NCBI GenBank assembly: GCA_963704155.1 | Contig: CAVPHF010000045.1 | Coordinates: 62,001-126,000 of the forward strand | From: Thiohalocapsa sp963704155 | Lineage (GTDB): Bacteria; Pseudomonadota; Gammaproteobacteria; Chromatiales; Chromatiaceae | Reading direction: 5' to 3' | Length of the DNA: 64,000 nucleotides | Shown here: positions 19,022-27,738 of the stretch, piece by piece | How the letters are laid out: each line of letters opens with the position of its first letter | Numbering within the stretch: position 1 is the first letter of the stretch | The notes under the pieces: model-generated | Database searches by the model: none | Seen by the model: only the letters and a program-made list of their open reading frames with translations | What the model was told of the DNA's origin: nothing | Made by a program: the position numbers and the translations under genes

Positions 19022-20476
19022 CTATTGGGTCTCGTCCGGGGTCTTCTGCTCGCCGCCCGATTTGTCTTCCGCGGACGTTTCGACTGCTGACGTTTCGATT
19101 GTTTCTGGGGATTGCTGTTCCGCGGGGACTTCCTCACCCTCTGGGGCGTCTCCTTCGGCCGTCTCGGTATCGGTATCGGTATCGGTATCGGTATCGATAC
19201 CGTCAGCGTCCCCGTCCTCCGGCCCACTGGTCTCCTCGGCCATGACGGACGCATCGGTCGCGCTGACCATCGGATCGCTCGGCGGCTCCGATAGCTCGGG
19301 CTTCACCGTGAGCCCTGGGCGCACCTTCTGCACGCCGTAGAGGATGACCCGCTCGCCGGGCTTCAGGCCCTCGCGGACCACCAAATTCGGTCCGAAACGC
19401 TGACCGGTGGTGATCCGTCGCGCCTCGACCTTGTCTTCATCGTTCACCAGTAAGACGTAGGCGCCGCCCTGGTCGGTCAGCACCGCCGCTTGGGGAATCA
19501 TCACCGCATCGATGGCCTCCTTGCGCTCGATGACCACGGTCACGAACTGCCCCGGCAACAGCAGGCGGTCCGGATTCTCAAACTCGGCGCGGATCAGCAC
19601 CGTGCCGGTCTTCTCGTCCACCTTGTTGTCGATGAAGTCGAAGCGGCCCTGATACTCGTAGAGGCTGCCATCCGGTAGCCGGACCAGCGGCACATGGGTC
19701 CATTCGTCGACGTCCTTGCCTTGGCGGTTGGCCTCGATGTCCTCCTGCACCAGTTCCAGGTACCAGGTCTCGGCGATCGAGAAGGCGACCTTGATCGGGT
19801 CCATGCGGTTGATGGTCGCCAACACGCCGGACTCCGGGCCGATCAGATTGCCGACATCGAAGGCGGCGAGGTCGATGCGGCCTCCGATGGGTGCGACGAC
19901 CTGCGTGTAGTCGACATTGAGCTGGGCCTTTTCGATATTCGCCTTGGCGGTCTGCACCGTGGCCTCCTGCACCAGCACCTCGGCCTCGGCCTCGTCGACC
20001 TTTTGCTGGCTGACGTTCTTGGCCTTGGCCAGTTCCTTGTAGCGGGCCAGGTCGACCTGGGCGCGGTTCAGCGAGGCATTGGCCGCGGCCAGTTCCGCCT
20101 CGGCCTGGGCCAGGGTCGCTTGATACTGCTGGGGCTCGATCTTGAACAAGACCTGCCCCTGCTCGACGACGCCGCCCTCCTGGAAGCTGCGCTCTTCCAG
20201 AAAGCCGGTCACCCGCGCCCGCAGCGCCACGGTCTCGGCGGCGCGGATCTTGCCGACGAACTCGAGGAATGGATTGACCTTCTGCTCGCCGACCTCGATG
20301 ACACCCACGGCCGGCGGTTCAGCGCTTTGTTGGGCTTGCTCCCCGGAACCGCAGGCCGCCAACAGCGCGAGTGCGCCAACCAGCACAGCGCCGGCTGCAG
20401 CGGCGCGCAAGAACAGGGCCGGATACGCCTTAACGACCAGTCGGCCGTCGGCTTGATGGACATCGAAGGTAGGCAT
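19022..20476 (-). CDS. RND efflux periplasmic adaptor (AcrA/MexA family) with acidic repeat tail
   Basis: A membrane-fusion protein linking the RND pump to an outer-membrane channel. Start MPTFDVHQADGR at 20476. A hydrophobic segment ending LALLAACGSG provides a lipobox (Cys about 42). The lipoyl and hairpin region follows: FKIEPQQYQATLAQAEAELAAANASLNRAQVDLARY, then the beta-barrel and VRPGLTVKPEL. After about residue 400 the chain departs from the family: a 75-residue Asp/Glu/Thr/Ser-rich tail includes alternating Asp-Thr encoded by a hexanucleotide repeat. It forms a two-gene operon with the pump. Confidence 0.92.
   Translation of the reverse strand: MPTFDVHQADGRLVVKAYPALFLRAAAAGAVLVGALALLAACGSGEQAQQSAEPPAVGVIEVGEQKVNPFLEFVGKIRAAETVALRARVTGFLEERSFQEGGVVEQGQVLFKIEPQQYQATLAQAEAELAAANASLNRAQVDLARYKELAKAKNVSQQKVDEAEAEVLVQEATVQTAKANIEKAQLNVDYTQVVAPIGGRIDLAAFDVGNLIGPESGVLATINRMDPIKVAFSIAETWYLELVQEDIEANRQGKDVDEWTHVPLVRLPDGSLYEYQGRFDFIDNKVDEKTGTVLIRAEFENPDRLLLPGQFVTVVIERKEAIDAVMIPQAAVLTDQGGAYVLLVNDEDKVEARRITTGQRFGPNLVVREGLKPGERVILYGVQKVRPGLTVKPELSEPPSDPMVSATDASVMAEETSGPEDGDADGIDTDTDTDTDTETAEGDAPEGEEVPAEQQSPETIETSAVETSAEDKSGGEQKTPDETQ
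19165..19194. repeat. Hexanucleotide tandem repeat (CGGTAT x5) inside the adaptor gene
   Basis: Five perfect copies of CGGTAT followed by a one-base variant. On the coding strand it encodes alternating Asp-Thr in the acidic tail of the RND adaptor. A six-base unit keeps the frame, so copy-number change would only lengthen or shorten the tail. Confidence 0.9.
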
Positions 20477-20756
20477 GAAAGGAGAGATCCTTGTAGGACG
20501 CCGATTGGCGCGGCGGCCATGGCAGCGTCGGCGAGAAGGACCTGGATTGTAGCAGCCTGGTCTCCGGCGGACAGACACCAAAGACGCTCGACCGATTGGT
20601 AATGGTGTTGGCTACAAGACCGTGCGCGCTGGCGCCAGCACGGCTAGGCCAGAGACGATCGCCTCGGCAAGGCCACTCCTGGTCAACGGAACCCCTTGAA
20701 GCGGCTGGCAAGTTGACGCGACCGCGGCAGATGCAATCCTCGTGCGCGCAGGCGGG

Positions 20757-21092
20757 CTACCAGGGCCGGTAGCTGAGACCGGGTATACTGCGTTCGTCGA
20801 AGTTTGGCGGCAACGAGCGAACCAGTTGCTCCAGCTCGGCGCGGTCGACATAGCGGCCGTAGGACGCCTTGGCCGCGTCAATCGGGACTTCCACGTAATA
20901 GCGTTGCTTGCTTGGCTCCGGCAAGACCTGCAGGGTATTGTCGCCGGCATCGAGAATACCGAGATAGTCATCCTCGGATTGCAGACGATCGAGCATCTGC
21001 TCACAGATGGCCTTGGCGCTCATGGCGACGGCGCTGGTGGATGACACGCACTCGCCGGAGCGGTTGATCAGGTAGAAGACGCGAAAATGCAT
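20757..21092 (-). CDS. Small hypothetical protein, 111 residues
   Basis: The frame is open much further upstream (antisense to the symporter), but only the last segment looks coding. From the ATG at 21092 it reads MHFRVFYLINRSGECVSSTSAVAMSAKAI, giving a compact mixed alpha/beta protein without signal peptide or membrane segments, ending LPPNFDERSIPGLSYRPW. It is divergent from the symporter gene by about 300 bp. I do not recognise a family. Confidence that it is real rests on the codon pattern and the plausible protein composition, not on known homology. Confidence 0.5.
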   Translation of the reverse strand: MHFRVFYLINRSGECVSSTSAVAMSAKAICEQMLDRLQSEDDYLGILDAGDNTLQVLPEPSKQRYYVEVPIDAAKASYGRYVDRAELEQLVRSLPPNFDERSIPGLSYRPW

Positions 21093-21398
21093 GTCAGCGC
21101 TGTCCCAAAAGTCCCGGCCGGGCAAGATTGACTCTTGCATGACACCGGCGCCTGATGCGGTGCGACCAAGACATGGCACCTTGGGCAGCATTCGTCCCAT
21201 GACGCCGAAGTCCTGACGATCCATAACCCTAGCATGATAGCATTTCGCCGCTGTCGTGGATATTTCCGCATAATCGCGTTGCCCGCGCGCAGGCGGCGGA
21301 TTCAGGATCTGCTGAGCGGAGCCAAATCCGCGAGCCGCGCGGCACCCGAGGCTTGGTCGCGCTAAAACCGGCACAACCGCAAGAATAAGGAGCCCTCG

Positions 21399-22697
21399 AT
21401 GGGATTGCTCAAACTCAAACTGCATTGGCAGATTCTGCTGGCGTTGGTGCTCGCCGTGATGGCCGGCTTGCTGGTCGGCGAAGACGGTGCACTGTTCGGC
21501 GTGACCTTCTACTCCATGTTCGACTTTGTCGGGCAGATGTTCCTGAACGCTCTGAAGATGCTGATCGTGCCGCTCATTGTATCGTCGATTATCGTCGGCA
21601 TCGCCGGCATCGGCGACTCGGAGAACCTCGGTCGGCTCGGCGGCAAGACCATCGGCTACTACGCGCTGACCAGCCTGCTGGCCATCTTTGTCGGCCTGCT
21701 CGCCGTCAACATACTGCAACCGGGTGTCGTCGAAGGCAGCGCCAAGGAGGTTTTCGGACTCAGCGCCGACGCCGCCGCGCTGGAGGAACAGTTCGCCGAC
21801 AAGGGCAGCGATGACATAGTCGCGATCTTCCTGCGCATGATCCCGACCAACATTGTCGCCGCGGCCAGCGCCGGTCAGATGCTCGGACTGATCTTCTTCA
21901 GCCTGCTCTACGGCTTCTTCATGACCCGCATCGCCAATCAGTACGCCGAGGCGCAGTACAACTTCTGGAACGGCATGTTCGAGATCATGATGCGGATCAC
22001 GGACCTGATCATGAAGTTCGCGCCCATTGGTGTGTTCGCGCTGGTGGCGAAGACCGTCGCCGATACCGGGCTGGAGGCATTCATCCCGCTGGCCAAGTTC
22101 TTCTTCACCGTGGTCATCGCGCTGGCAGTCCATTTCTTTATCACTCTGCCGCTGCTGCTGCGCTTCCTTGGCAACGTCAGCCCGCTGCGCCATTACCGCG
22201 CCGTCAGCCCGGCACAGTTGACCGCGTTCTCCACCGCGTCGTCTTCGGCGACGCTGCCGATCACCATGGAGTGCGTCGAAAAGAACGCCGGCGTCTCCAA
22301 CAAGGTCACCAGCTTCGTGCTGCCGCTTGGCGCTACCATCAACATGGACGGTACCGCGCTCTATGAATGCGTCGCGGTCATGTTCATCGCCCAGGCCTAT
22401 GGTATCGAGATGAGCCTTGCCACCCAGTTCACCGTCGTGCTGCTGGCCCTGCTGACATCGATCGGTGTGGCCGGTATCCCGGCCGCAAGCCTGGTCGCCA
22501 TTGCCATCATTCTGTCCGCGGTTGGGCTGCCGCTGGAAGGCATCGGTCTGATCCTTGCCGTCGATCGCGTGCTCGACATGATGCGCACCTCGGTGAACAT
22601 CACCAGCGACTCCTGCGGCGCGGTCATCATCGCCAAATCCGAGGGCGAGCAAGGCATTCTGGAGGACGACAAGGCCGCGGCGCGGGCCGCGGCCTAG
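21399..22697 (+). CDS. Dicarboxylate/glutamate:cation symporter (DAACS/SDF family)
   Basis: A 432-residue secondary transporter with eight transmembrane segments and two re-entrant loops expected for the family. The hairpin-1 serine-rich motif is STASSSATLPITMECVE (about 282-298), the TM7 motif LPLGATINMDGTALYE (about 307-322) contains the NMDGT cation site, and DRVLDMMRTSVNITSDSCGAV gives the TM8 substrate site. It would import C4-dicarboxylates or glutamate with Na+ or H+. AAGGAG sits at a good distance from the ATG. It is a single gene converging on the cytochrome unit at 22749. Substrate cannot be decided from sequence alone. Confidence 0.93.
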   Translation: MGLLKLKLHWQILLALVLAVMAGLLVGEDGALFGVTFYSMFDFVGQMFLNALKMLIVPLIVSSIIVGIAGIGDSENLGRLGGKTIGYYALTSLLAIFVGLLAVNILQPGVVEGSAKEVFGLSADAAALEEQFADKGSDDIVAIFLRMIPTNIVAAASAGQMLGLIFFSLLYGFFMTRIANQYAEAQYNFWNGMFEIMMRITDLIMKFAPIGVFALVAKTVADTGLEAFIPLAKFFFTVVIALAVHFFITLPLLLRFLGNVSPLRHYRAVSPAQLTAFSTASSSATLPITMECVEKNAGVSNKVTSFVLPLGATINMDGTALYECVAVMFIAQAYGIEMSLATQFTVVLLALLTSIGVAGIPAASLVAIAIILSAVGLPLEGIGLILAVDRVLDMMRTSVNITSDSCGAVIIAKSEGEQGILEDDKAAARAAA

Positions 22698-22705
22698 GTG
22701 AAATA

Positions 22706-22733
22706 CTGCCGCTCGCCGCTATTCGAACGGCAG
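22706..22733. terminator. Hairpin between convergent symporter and NapC genes
   Basis: CTGCCGCTCG and CGAACGGCAG pair around an eight-base loop, midway between the two convergent stop codons. There is no T run on either side, so intrinsic termination would be weak. Confidence 0.45.
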
Positions 22734-22748
22734 ACCAGGCATTGCGCC

Positions 22749-23378
22749 TCACTCGGCCGCCAGCACCTCGGCAGCGGCTCCTGGCGCAAGACCGAACTCC
22801 TCCTCCACCATGGCATTCCATGCCTCTCGCTTGAAGGTCGACTGCTCCGGCACCTTTCGATGAACCAGGTTGATGTGGCAGTCGATACAGGTCTTGCCCT
22901 CGGTCTCTTCGGTGTGGATCGCTAGGGTGTTGGCGCGCGTGCCTTGGATGGCATCCTGCGTATGGCAGCGCCTGCAGGTCGCGGAATCGCGCTTGCGAAA
23001 CCAATCGCGCGCCGCGAAGGCCGCCTGGGGCAAGTGCAGCATATTCACCACCGGATCATCATAGTCAGGCCCGAACAACTGCTTAAGCAGGTCCTTGGTG
23101 CCCACGGCGTGATCGTAAGTGGCCATGATCAGTCCCTCCGAGACGTGACAGTCGCCACAACTCGCTCGTACCCCAGACGGCGCGGTGTAGTGGGCTGACT
23201 GTTGGTACTCATCCTCGGCGTAGGTCATGGAATGGCAGCTAGTACAGAAGGCGTTGGAGCTGGTGAAGTGGTCGAATTCCATCAGAAAAAACACGAATGC
23301 AACGCCGCCGAGGCCGCCCGCGACCAACGCGAACAGGACATGGCGGGTAATGAAGAGCGGTGCCCGCAGCTTGATCAT
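22749..23378 (-). CDS. NapC/NirT-family tetraheme c-type quinol dehydrogenase
   Basis: A 209-residue membrane-anchored cytochrome that takes electrons from quinol and passes them to periplasmic partners. One N-terminal transmembrane helix (about 10-33) is followed by four CxxCH sites at Cys 45 (CTSCH), 74 (CGDCH), 135 (CRRCH) and 164 (CIDCH), the NapC/NrfH arrangement. The start ATG overlaps the stop of the upstream HAO-like gene by four bases (ATGA), so translation is coupled. This pairing matches the HaoC/HaoA (CycX/epsilon-HAO) arrangement of Campylobacterota, arguing that it feeds electrons into the octaheme protein rather than draining it. Confidence 0.9.
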   Translation of the reverse strand: MIKLRAPLFITRHVLFALVAGGLGGVAFVFFLMEFDHFTSSNAFCTSCHSMTYAEDEYQQSAHYTAPSGVRASCGDCHVSEGLIMATYDHAVGTKDLLKQLFGPDYDDPVVNMLHLPQAAFAARDWFRKRDSATCRRCHTQDAIQGTRANTLAIHTEETEGKTCIDCHINLVHRKVPEQSTFKREAWNAMVEEEFGLAPGAAAEVLAAE

Positions 23379-24946
23379 TCGCGAACCGCCCCCGGCTCGG
23401 CCAGCGCTGACTCGGCGACCGGGGCGGACAACTGTTCCGCGGCTTGTCCCGGCGAAACGCCTGGTTCCTCATCGGACGGCTGATCGGATTGCGGCGGCGG
23501 CATATAACCGAGGATGGGATTCGCCTGCTGCGGATTCGCGAGCCAGCCATGATGATCCGCATCGGCCAAGAGGGCGTCGACCAGCCGCGCCGCCTGATCG
23601 CCGGCAACCGCGCGCGCCTCGGGTAGAAAACGGCTGTAGAAGTTGCGGCCGACCAAATACATCCCCTCCCACCAGGCATGGTTCGGACTGCCCATCGACG
23701 CACCGTGGCGGGCGCGGGCGCCCTCGTCGTGCCAGAGTTCCCAGTAGGTGAACTCCAGGGGTTCGTCGAAGGGCAGCGGCGTCAGCAAGCCCTGCTCATA
23801 GAGCCCCGCCATGATCGCCTCGGCGGGCTCACCAAACTTGGCGTTGTAAAGCTCCACGACGTTGTCGAACTGGGTCATGAAACCCTCGGTAAAGGTCTTC
23901 GAGTGGCACTCCAGGCAGACCATCGACATGATCTGTCGGCGCCGCTCCGGTGGCGCAACCACCTTCACCTTACCGATGCTGCCGTCGGCCTTGGCGATCT
24001 CGCTGCCCCGCTTGGGTGGCTTTTCGCCGGCCGGCAGCTCAAGCTTGGAGCCGTCCTCGAGCACGACCAGATACTGCTGCCGCGACACCGGCGTGTTCAG
24101 GCTCCAGGCGTTGCGCATGCCCACGTCATGGGTGCTCGGGATCTTGCCGGCCGCGCCCATGTGGCAGGTGACGCAGGTGGGCGCGGCGGTATAGTCCTGT
24201 CCCGCGACCCAGGTATCGGCGTCCAGATTCATCTGCTCGCGCTCGGCGGCGTAAATCATGCCGTGCTTGGACGCCTCGAAGATCTCCTTGTCCGGCGAAT
24301 CCGGCCCGGAGTGACAGCGCACGCAGGCGTCCGGCTCACGCGCCTGCGCCTTGGAAAAGGCGTGCCGGCCGTGACAGGACGAGCAGGAGCCCTTTGAGCC
24401 GTCCGGATTGACGCGGCCAATCCCGGAGTTGGGCCAGGTCGCGGGGTCCAGCGTACCGTCGCCGCGCACCTTGACCACCGAGCCGTGGCACTGGTCGCAG
24501 CCGGCCGCCTGCATGGCCGCGCCGGTCATGTTGTGCGCCAAAGCAGGCACACGATCGGCAATAATCGCATAGGCCTCGGCATGCACTGAACCGGCCTGCT
24601 CCTGGTACTCGGTCTCGTGACAGCGGCCGCAATCCTTTGGCGAGACAATGGTCGCGATGACCTGCCCCTCGTGCTCAATCGCGTCAGGCTCAGCCGCGTC
24701 CGCCTGATGACAGTCCATGCAGTTCACGCCGGCGGTCTTATGGGCACTGACCTGCCACTGCCGGGTCAGGCCGGGCGACGCCTTCTCGTGACAGCTGACA
24801 CAGCCCTCACCCTCGGCGTGACCCCAACTGCTCGGGTCCAACCCGACCTTGGCGCCGAACGCGGTCGCACATGCGAACAAGAGCAGCAACAAGGCCAGCG
24901 CGTCACGCATAGCCGACCGCCCCACCAAGCTTTCAACGCACTTCAT
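23375..24946 (-). CDS. Octaheme cytochrome c, hydroxylamine oxidoreductase (HAO) family
   Basis: A periplasmic protein of 523 residues with a signal peptide (MRDALALLLLLFACATAFGA part) and eight CxxCH motifs at Cys 49, 76, 106, 150, 188, 208, 258 and 344, the HAO count. Conserved flanks include AGVNCMDCH and SMVCLECHSKTF, plus a downstream WELWHDEGARARHGASMGSPNHAWWEGMY block resembling the HAO C-terminal region, split here by Trp/Tyr. Classical HAO oxidises hydroxylamine; relatives lacking the P460 cross-linking tyrosine reduce nitrite or hydroxylamine to ammonia. The coupled NapC gene favours the reductive role; the tyrosine was not resolvable by eye. The last 55 residues are a Pro/Glu/Ala tail. 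The ATG at 24946 has GAGG nine bases upstream. Confidence 0.85.
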   Translation of the reverse strand: MKCVESLVGRSAMRDALALLLLLFACATAFGAKVGLDPSSWGHAEGEGCVSCHEKASPGLTRQWQVSAHKTAGVNCMDCHQADAAEPDAIEHEGQVIATIVSPKDCGRCHETEYQEQAGSVHAEAYAIIADRVPALAHNMTGAAMQAAGCDQCHGSVVKVRGDGTLDPATWPNSGIGRVNPDGSKGSCSSCHGRHAFSKAQAREPDACVRCHSGPDSPDKEIFEASKHGMIYAAEREQMNLDADTWVAGQDYTAAPTCVTCHMGAAGKIPSTHDVGMRNAWSLNTPVSRQQYLVVLEDGSKLELPAGEKPPKRGSEIAKADGSIGKVKVVAPPERRRQIMSMVCLECHSKTFTEGFMTQFDNVVELYNAKFGEPAEAIMAGLYEQGLLTPLPFDEPLEFTYWELWHDEGARARHGASMGSPNHAWWEGMYLVGRNFYSRFLPEARAVAGDQAARLVDALLADADHHGWLANPQQANPILGYMPPPQSDQPSDEEPGVSPGQAAEQLSAPVAESALAEPGAVRE

Positions 24947-25012
24947 GATCAATGACCTCAGCCTAACTACATGAGATTTTTCTTATTTTATTATTTAATA
25001 AAAATAGAGAAT

Positions 25013-25080
25013 GGCCCTTGGCCCTTGGCCCTTGGCCCTTGGCCCTTGGCCCTTGGCCCTTGGCCCTTGGCCCTTGGCCC
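25013..25080. repeat. 7-bp tandem repeat (GGCCCTT, about 9.7 copies) between divergent cytochrome genes
   Basis: Nine perfect copies of GGCCCTT plus a partial tenth, in the 264-bp gap between the HAO-like gene (start 24946, minus) and the pentaheme gene (start 25211, plus). A short AT-rich stretch (24971-25010) adjoins it. The unit is not a multiple of three and lies outside coding sequence. It could alter spacing in a shared promoter region if copy number varies. Confidence 0.95.
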
Positions 25081-25210
25081 GAAATTAGAGCAAGAACGCC
25101 CTGCGCGGGCAATGAAGACAATTGATCTCGCGCATGTTCTCGCCGGGCAATTGACGAAAGAATAATGACCCGTCCGCGATTGCGTGAAATAACCAGAAGG
25201 AGGACCGTTC

Positions 25211-26539
25211 ATGATGTTGCGCCATGCTCGCGCGTTGACGCTTTTATCGGCCGCTGCCGGCCTAGTGACACTCTCCGCACTGCCCTTCGTGGCGGCAGCG
25301 GAGACGCCGGCTGCCGGCGAAGGCAACTCCATCCACCACGTCTCGTCAGAGGTCTGCGCCAACTGCCACAAGGAGATCTTCAAGCAGTGGAGCCAGTCCA
25401 TGCATGCCAATAGCACGGCACTGAAGGACCCAATCCACGCGACCTTCTACAAAAAAGTCGTTGGATCGCCCACGGAGGAAGGCGTGCTGCACAAGGCTTC
25501 GGGAAAGTACCCGATCTGCCTGCAGTGCCATGCCCCGAACGCGGCGAAAGACAAGAGCACCAAACTCGACGCGATGGCCGCCTATAGCGAAGGCGTCAAC
25601 TGCGTCGCCTGCCACACCCTAAAGACCTACAAGGGCATCAGAGGCGAGGACGGCAAACTGATGCTCGGCCTCAAGGCCTACGAGATCAGCGATGAGTTGC
25701 AGGCGCCGGCCGGCATCAACAACGGCCTGGCCAAGCTCGCCGCCGCCGGCGATGACCTGTTCGGCGGCGCCGGTGTCGGCGCCGACTCGCAGAAGCCGAA
25801 CCCACACCTCGGCGAGCCGGTCGACTTCGAGGGCCAGGAGATCCCCGCCCTGCCGATGCAGGGCAATCCGCGTCTAATGAAGACCTCGGATGCCTGCATG
25901 GGCTGCCACGACCAGCGCGACAATCCACACGGCGTACCGCTATGCCAAACTGGCAACGAGTACATCGACAGCGGCACCGACGTGAACTGTCTGTCCTGTC
26001 ATATGCCGGTGACTGACGGTCTGGCCGACCATACCATGGGCGGCGGGCACAACCAGGCGATGCTCAAGCGCTCACTGGTGTTCGACATCGACACCGAGAA
26101 CGCCGGCGACCTGCTGAAGACGACGGTCTATATCAAGAATCAGCAGCCTCACGCACTGCCGACCGGTGCGCCATTCCGCAACATGTACATCAAGCTGACC
26201 GCCTACGACGACACCGGCAACCCGATTTGGCAGAACGCCGAAGGCCACCCGGCCAAAGAGGATCCGCAAGCCTATCTGTCCTACGCCCTGACCGATGACG
26301 CAGGTATGCCGGCACCGCCGCCCACCGCCACCAAGCCGGGCGACGACACCCGCCTGAAGCCGCACGAGGAGCGCACGCTGAGCTATGAGATCCCGGCCGA
26401 CGGCGTGGTTCTCGTGCGCGGCGAGGTCTACTACAATCTACTGTGGCCCAGTCTGGTGCAAAAGTTCTCGCACCTGCCGGAAGACCTCACAGAACCGGTC
26501 TTGATGGCCGAGGCCGAGAGGGCCATCAGCGGCGATTGA
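25211..26539 (+). CDS. Pentaheme c-type cytochrome, cytochrome c554-like
   Basis: A 442-residue exported protein with a signal peptide ending around VAAAE (residue 30). Five CxxCH sites are present: Cys 49 (CANCH), 103 (CLQCH), 131 (CVACH), 229 (CMGCH) and 260 (CLSCH). The spacing and the SMHANS and HMP...GGGHN patterns resemble the cytochrome c554 family (tetraheme partner of HAO in Nitrosomonas), here with one more heme. The C-terminal 160 residues form a beta-rich domain (TVYIKNQQPHALPTGAPFRN). It has an AAGGAGG ribosome site and is divergent from the HAO/NapC unit, suggesting one redox system. A strong terminator follows. Confidence 0.82.
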   Translation: MMLRHARALTLLSAAAGLVTLSALPFVAAAETPAAGEGNSIHHVSSEVCANCHKEIFKQWSQSMHANSTALKDPIHATFYKKVVGSPTEEGVLHKASGKYPICLQCHAPNAAKDKSTKLDAMAAYSEGVNCVACHTLKTYKGIRGEDGKLMLGLKAYEISDELQAPAGINNGLAKLAAAGDDLFGGAGVGADSQKPNPHLGEPVDFEGQEIPALPMQGNPRLMKTSDACMGCHDQRDNPHGVPLCQTGNEYIDSGTDVNCLSCHMPVTDGLADHTMGGGHNQAMLKRSLVFDIDTENAGDLLKTTVYIKNQQPHALPTGAPFRNMYIKLTAYDDTGNPIWQNAEGHPAKEDPQAYLSYALTDDAGMPAPPPTATKPGDDTRLKPHEERTLSYEIPADGVVLVRGEVYYNLLWPSLVQKFSHLPEDLTEPVLMAEAERAISGD

Positions 26540-26574
26540 CCAATAACGACGGCCCCGCCGTCATTCGACCGATC

Positions 26575-26604
26575 AACGCCGCGCTTAGACGCGGCGTTTT
26601 TTTT
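26575..26604 (+). terminator. Rho-independent terminator after the pentaheme cytochrome gene
   Basis: A perfect nine-base stem AACGCCGCG / CGCGGCGTT, six-base loop, then eight T residues. A smaller GACGGC/GCCGTC hairpin lies just before it. This cleanly ends the cytochrome transcript 36 bp after the stop codon. Confidence 0.93.
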
Positions 26605-26917
26605 CGATCAACCCATCGGCCGCAGATCGCCTCCCACCAGGATCGTCCATCGCCGACCCGGCTGCCGCGAGCGGTGATCCATGGACCTCCAGCAACGCGA
26701 GCAGCGCATCGACCGCGTACTCCGCGCCAACCTGCCCAGAAGCGCCGCCTCGACGACGAGAGGCATACTCACCCGACGGAAGGGCTCAGGCACCGACCGT
26801 GATGCGAAGCGCGTCACAAGGCGACGCCGGCCAACGAATTAGGCTTATCGATAGCAGGGACAGATAGAGATCCGCGCTCTGGGAGGGACCCGATACCAAG
26901 CCGCTAGGTTCTTCACC
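26605..26917. other. Gene-free leader of the type IV minor pilin cluster
   Basis: About 310 bp between the terminator and the first pilin gene. No convincing ORF, hairpin or recognised promoter was seen; it presumably holds the pilin cluster promoter. Confidence 0.5.
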
Positions 26918-27613
26918 ATGCATGCCCAGACTTGCCGCTTGCGGCGCTTTCAGCTCGACTCGGGGCAGCTCGACTTAGGGCGACCCGACTCAGGGAATCG
27001 GCAATCGCCCCTCGTCGGTCGACCGGCGTCTCGCGGTGATCGCCGTATAAAGCCGAGTCACGAACGCGCCCTCGGTTTTACCCTGATCGAACTGGTGACG
27101 ACGCTGGCGGTGGCATTGGTCCTGCTGACCATTGCCGTGCCGAACTTCTCCACAATGATTAACAACAACACCCTCTCGGCCCAGAGCAACGATCTAGTCC
27201 AGACTCTCGCGCTCGCCCGCAGCGAAGCCCTTACGCGCAAGGCGACAGTCGTATTGTGCAAAAGCACTGACGAACTCAGCTGCAGTGTGCTCGATTCCGC
27301 AAAATGGGAACAAGGGTGGATCATGTTCGTGGACACCAACGGTAATCGCAGTCGACAAAACGCCGAGTTGCTGATGCGCACTTGGCCCGGCTTGGCCGGA
27401 TCCAACAGCCTTAGAAGCGATAGCCCATTCACCAACTACATCGCATTTCTGCCGGATGGAAGGAGCATTGGAAGCGGGAACAACGTTCCACCTGTGGAAG
27501 GCGAATTTCGTCTCTGTGATGAACGCGGAAAGAAACACGCTCGCGTCATCGAAATCACGCCGATTGGCAGAGCAAAGGTCAAAGAAAAAGCCGGGGCAGA
27601 TCAGTGCCCGTAA
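26918..27613 (+). CDS. fimT: Minor pseudopilin FimT/GspH-like
   Basis: First gene of the minor pilin cluster, a priming subunit of the type IV pilus. The prepilin cleavage motif ALGFTLIELVTTLAVALVLL is at about residue 50, with Glu at mature position 5, followed by the single transmembrane helix. The C-terminal globular domain contains four cysteines, including CKSTDELSC and a final DQCP. The 50-residue leader before the cleavage site is unusually long; a later in-frame start is possible. The order fimT-pilV-pilW-pilX-pilY1-pilE follows on the same strand, as in Pseudomonas and other gammaproteobacteria. GspH of a type II secretion system is excluded by this context. Confidence 0.85.
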   Translation: MHAQTCRLRRFQLDSGQLDLGRPDSGNRQSPLVGRPASRGDRRIKPSHERALGFTLIELVTTLAVALVLLTIAVPNFSTMINNNTLSAQSNDLVQTLALARSEALTRKATVVLCKSTDELSCSVLDSAKWEQGWIMFVDTNGNRSRQNAELLMRTWPGLAGSNSLRSDSPFTNYIAFLPDGRSIGSGNNVPPVEGEFRLCDERGKKHARVIEITPIGRAKVKEKAGADQCP

Positions 27614-27738
27614 ACCAGCAACTCGTCGCACCCCATCCCAGTCGGCGTGCAATAGCAAAAAAACGGTGTGTTGCGAATACCGGCATCACCGACGACCAGG
27701 GACCTGCCGACGAGGACCCTGAGACGCTGGGCTGAAGA

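Noticed and set aside
17553..19340. 595-codon plus-strand ORF across the RND operon
   Set aside because: It is antisense to two well-recognised efflux genes and its translation is His/Asp/Gly-biased with no motifs, a typical GC-rich shadow.
21100..22652. Long minus-strand frame upstream of the small hypothetical gene
   Set aside because: It is antisense to the DAACS symporter, whose membrane and cation motifs are clear; only the 3' end (20757-21092) was kept.
25013..25080. CRISPR array
   Set aside because: Repeats are 7 bp, directly abutting, without spacers or cas genes.
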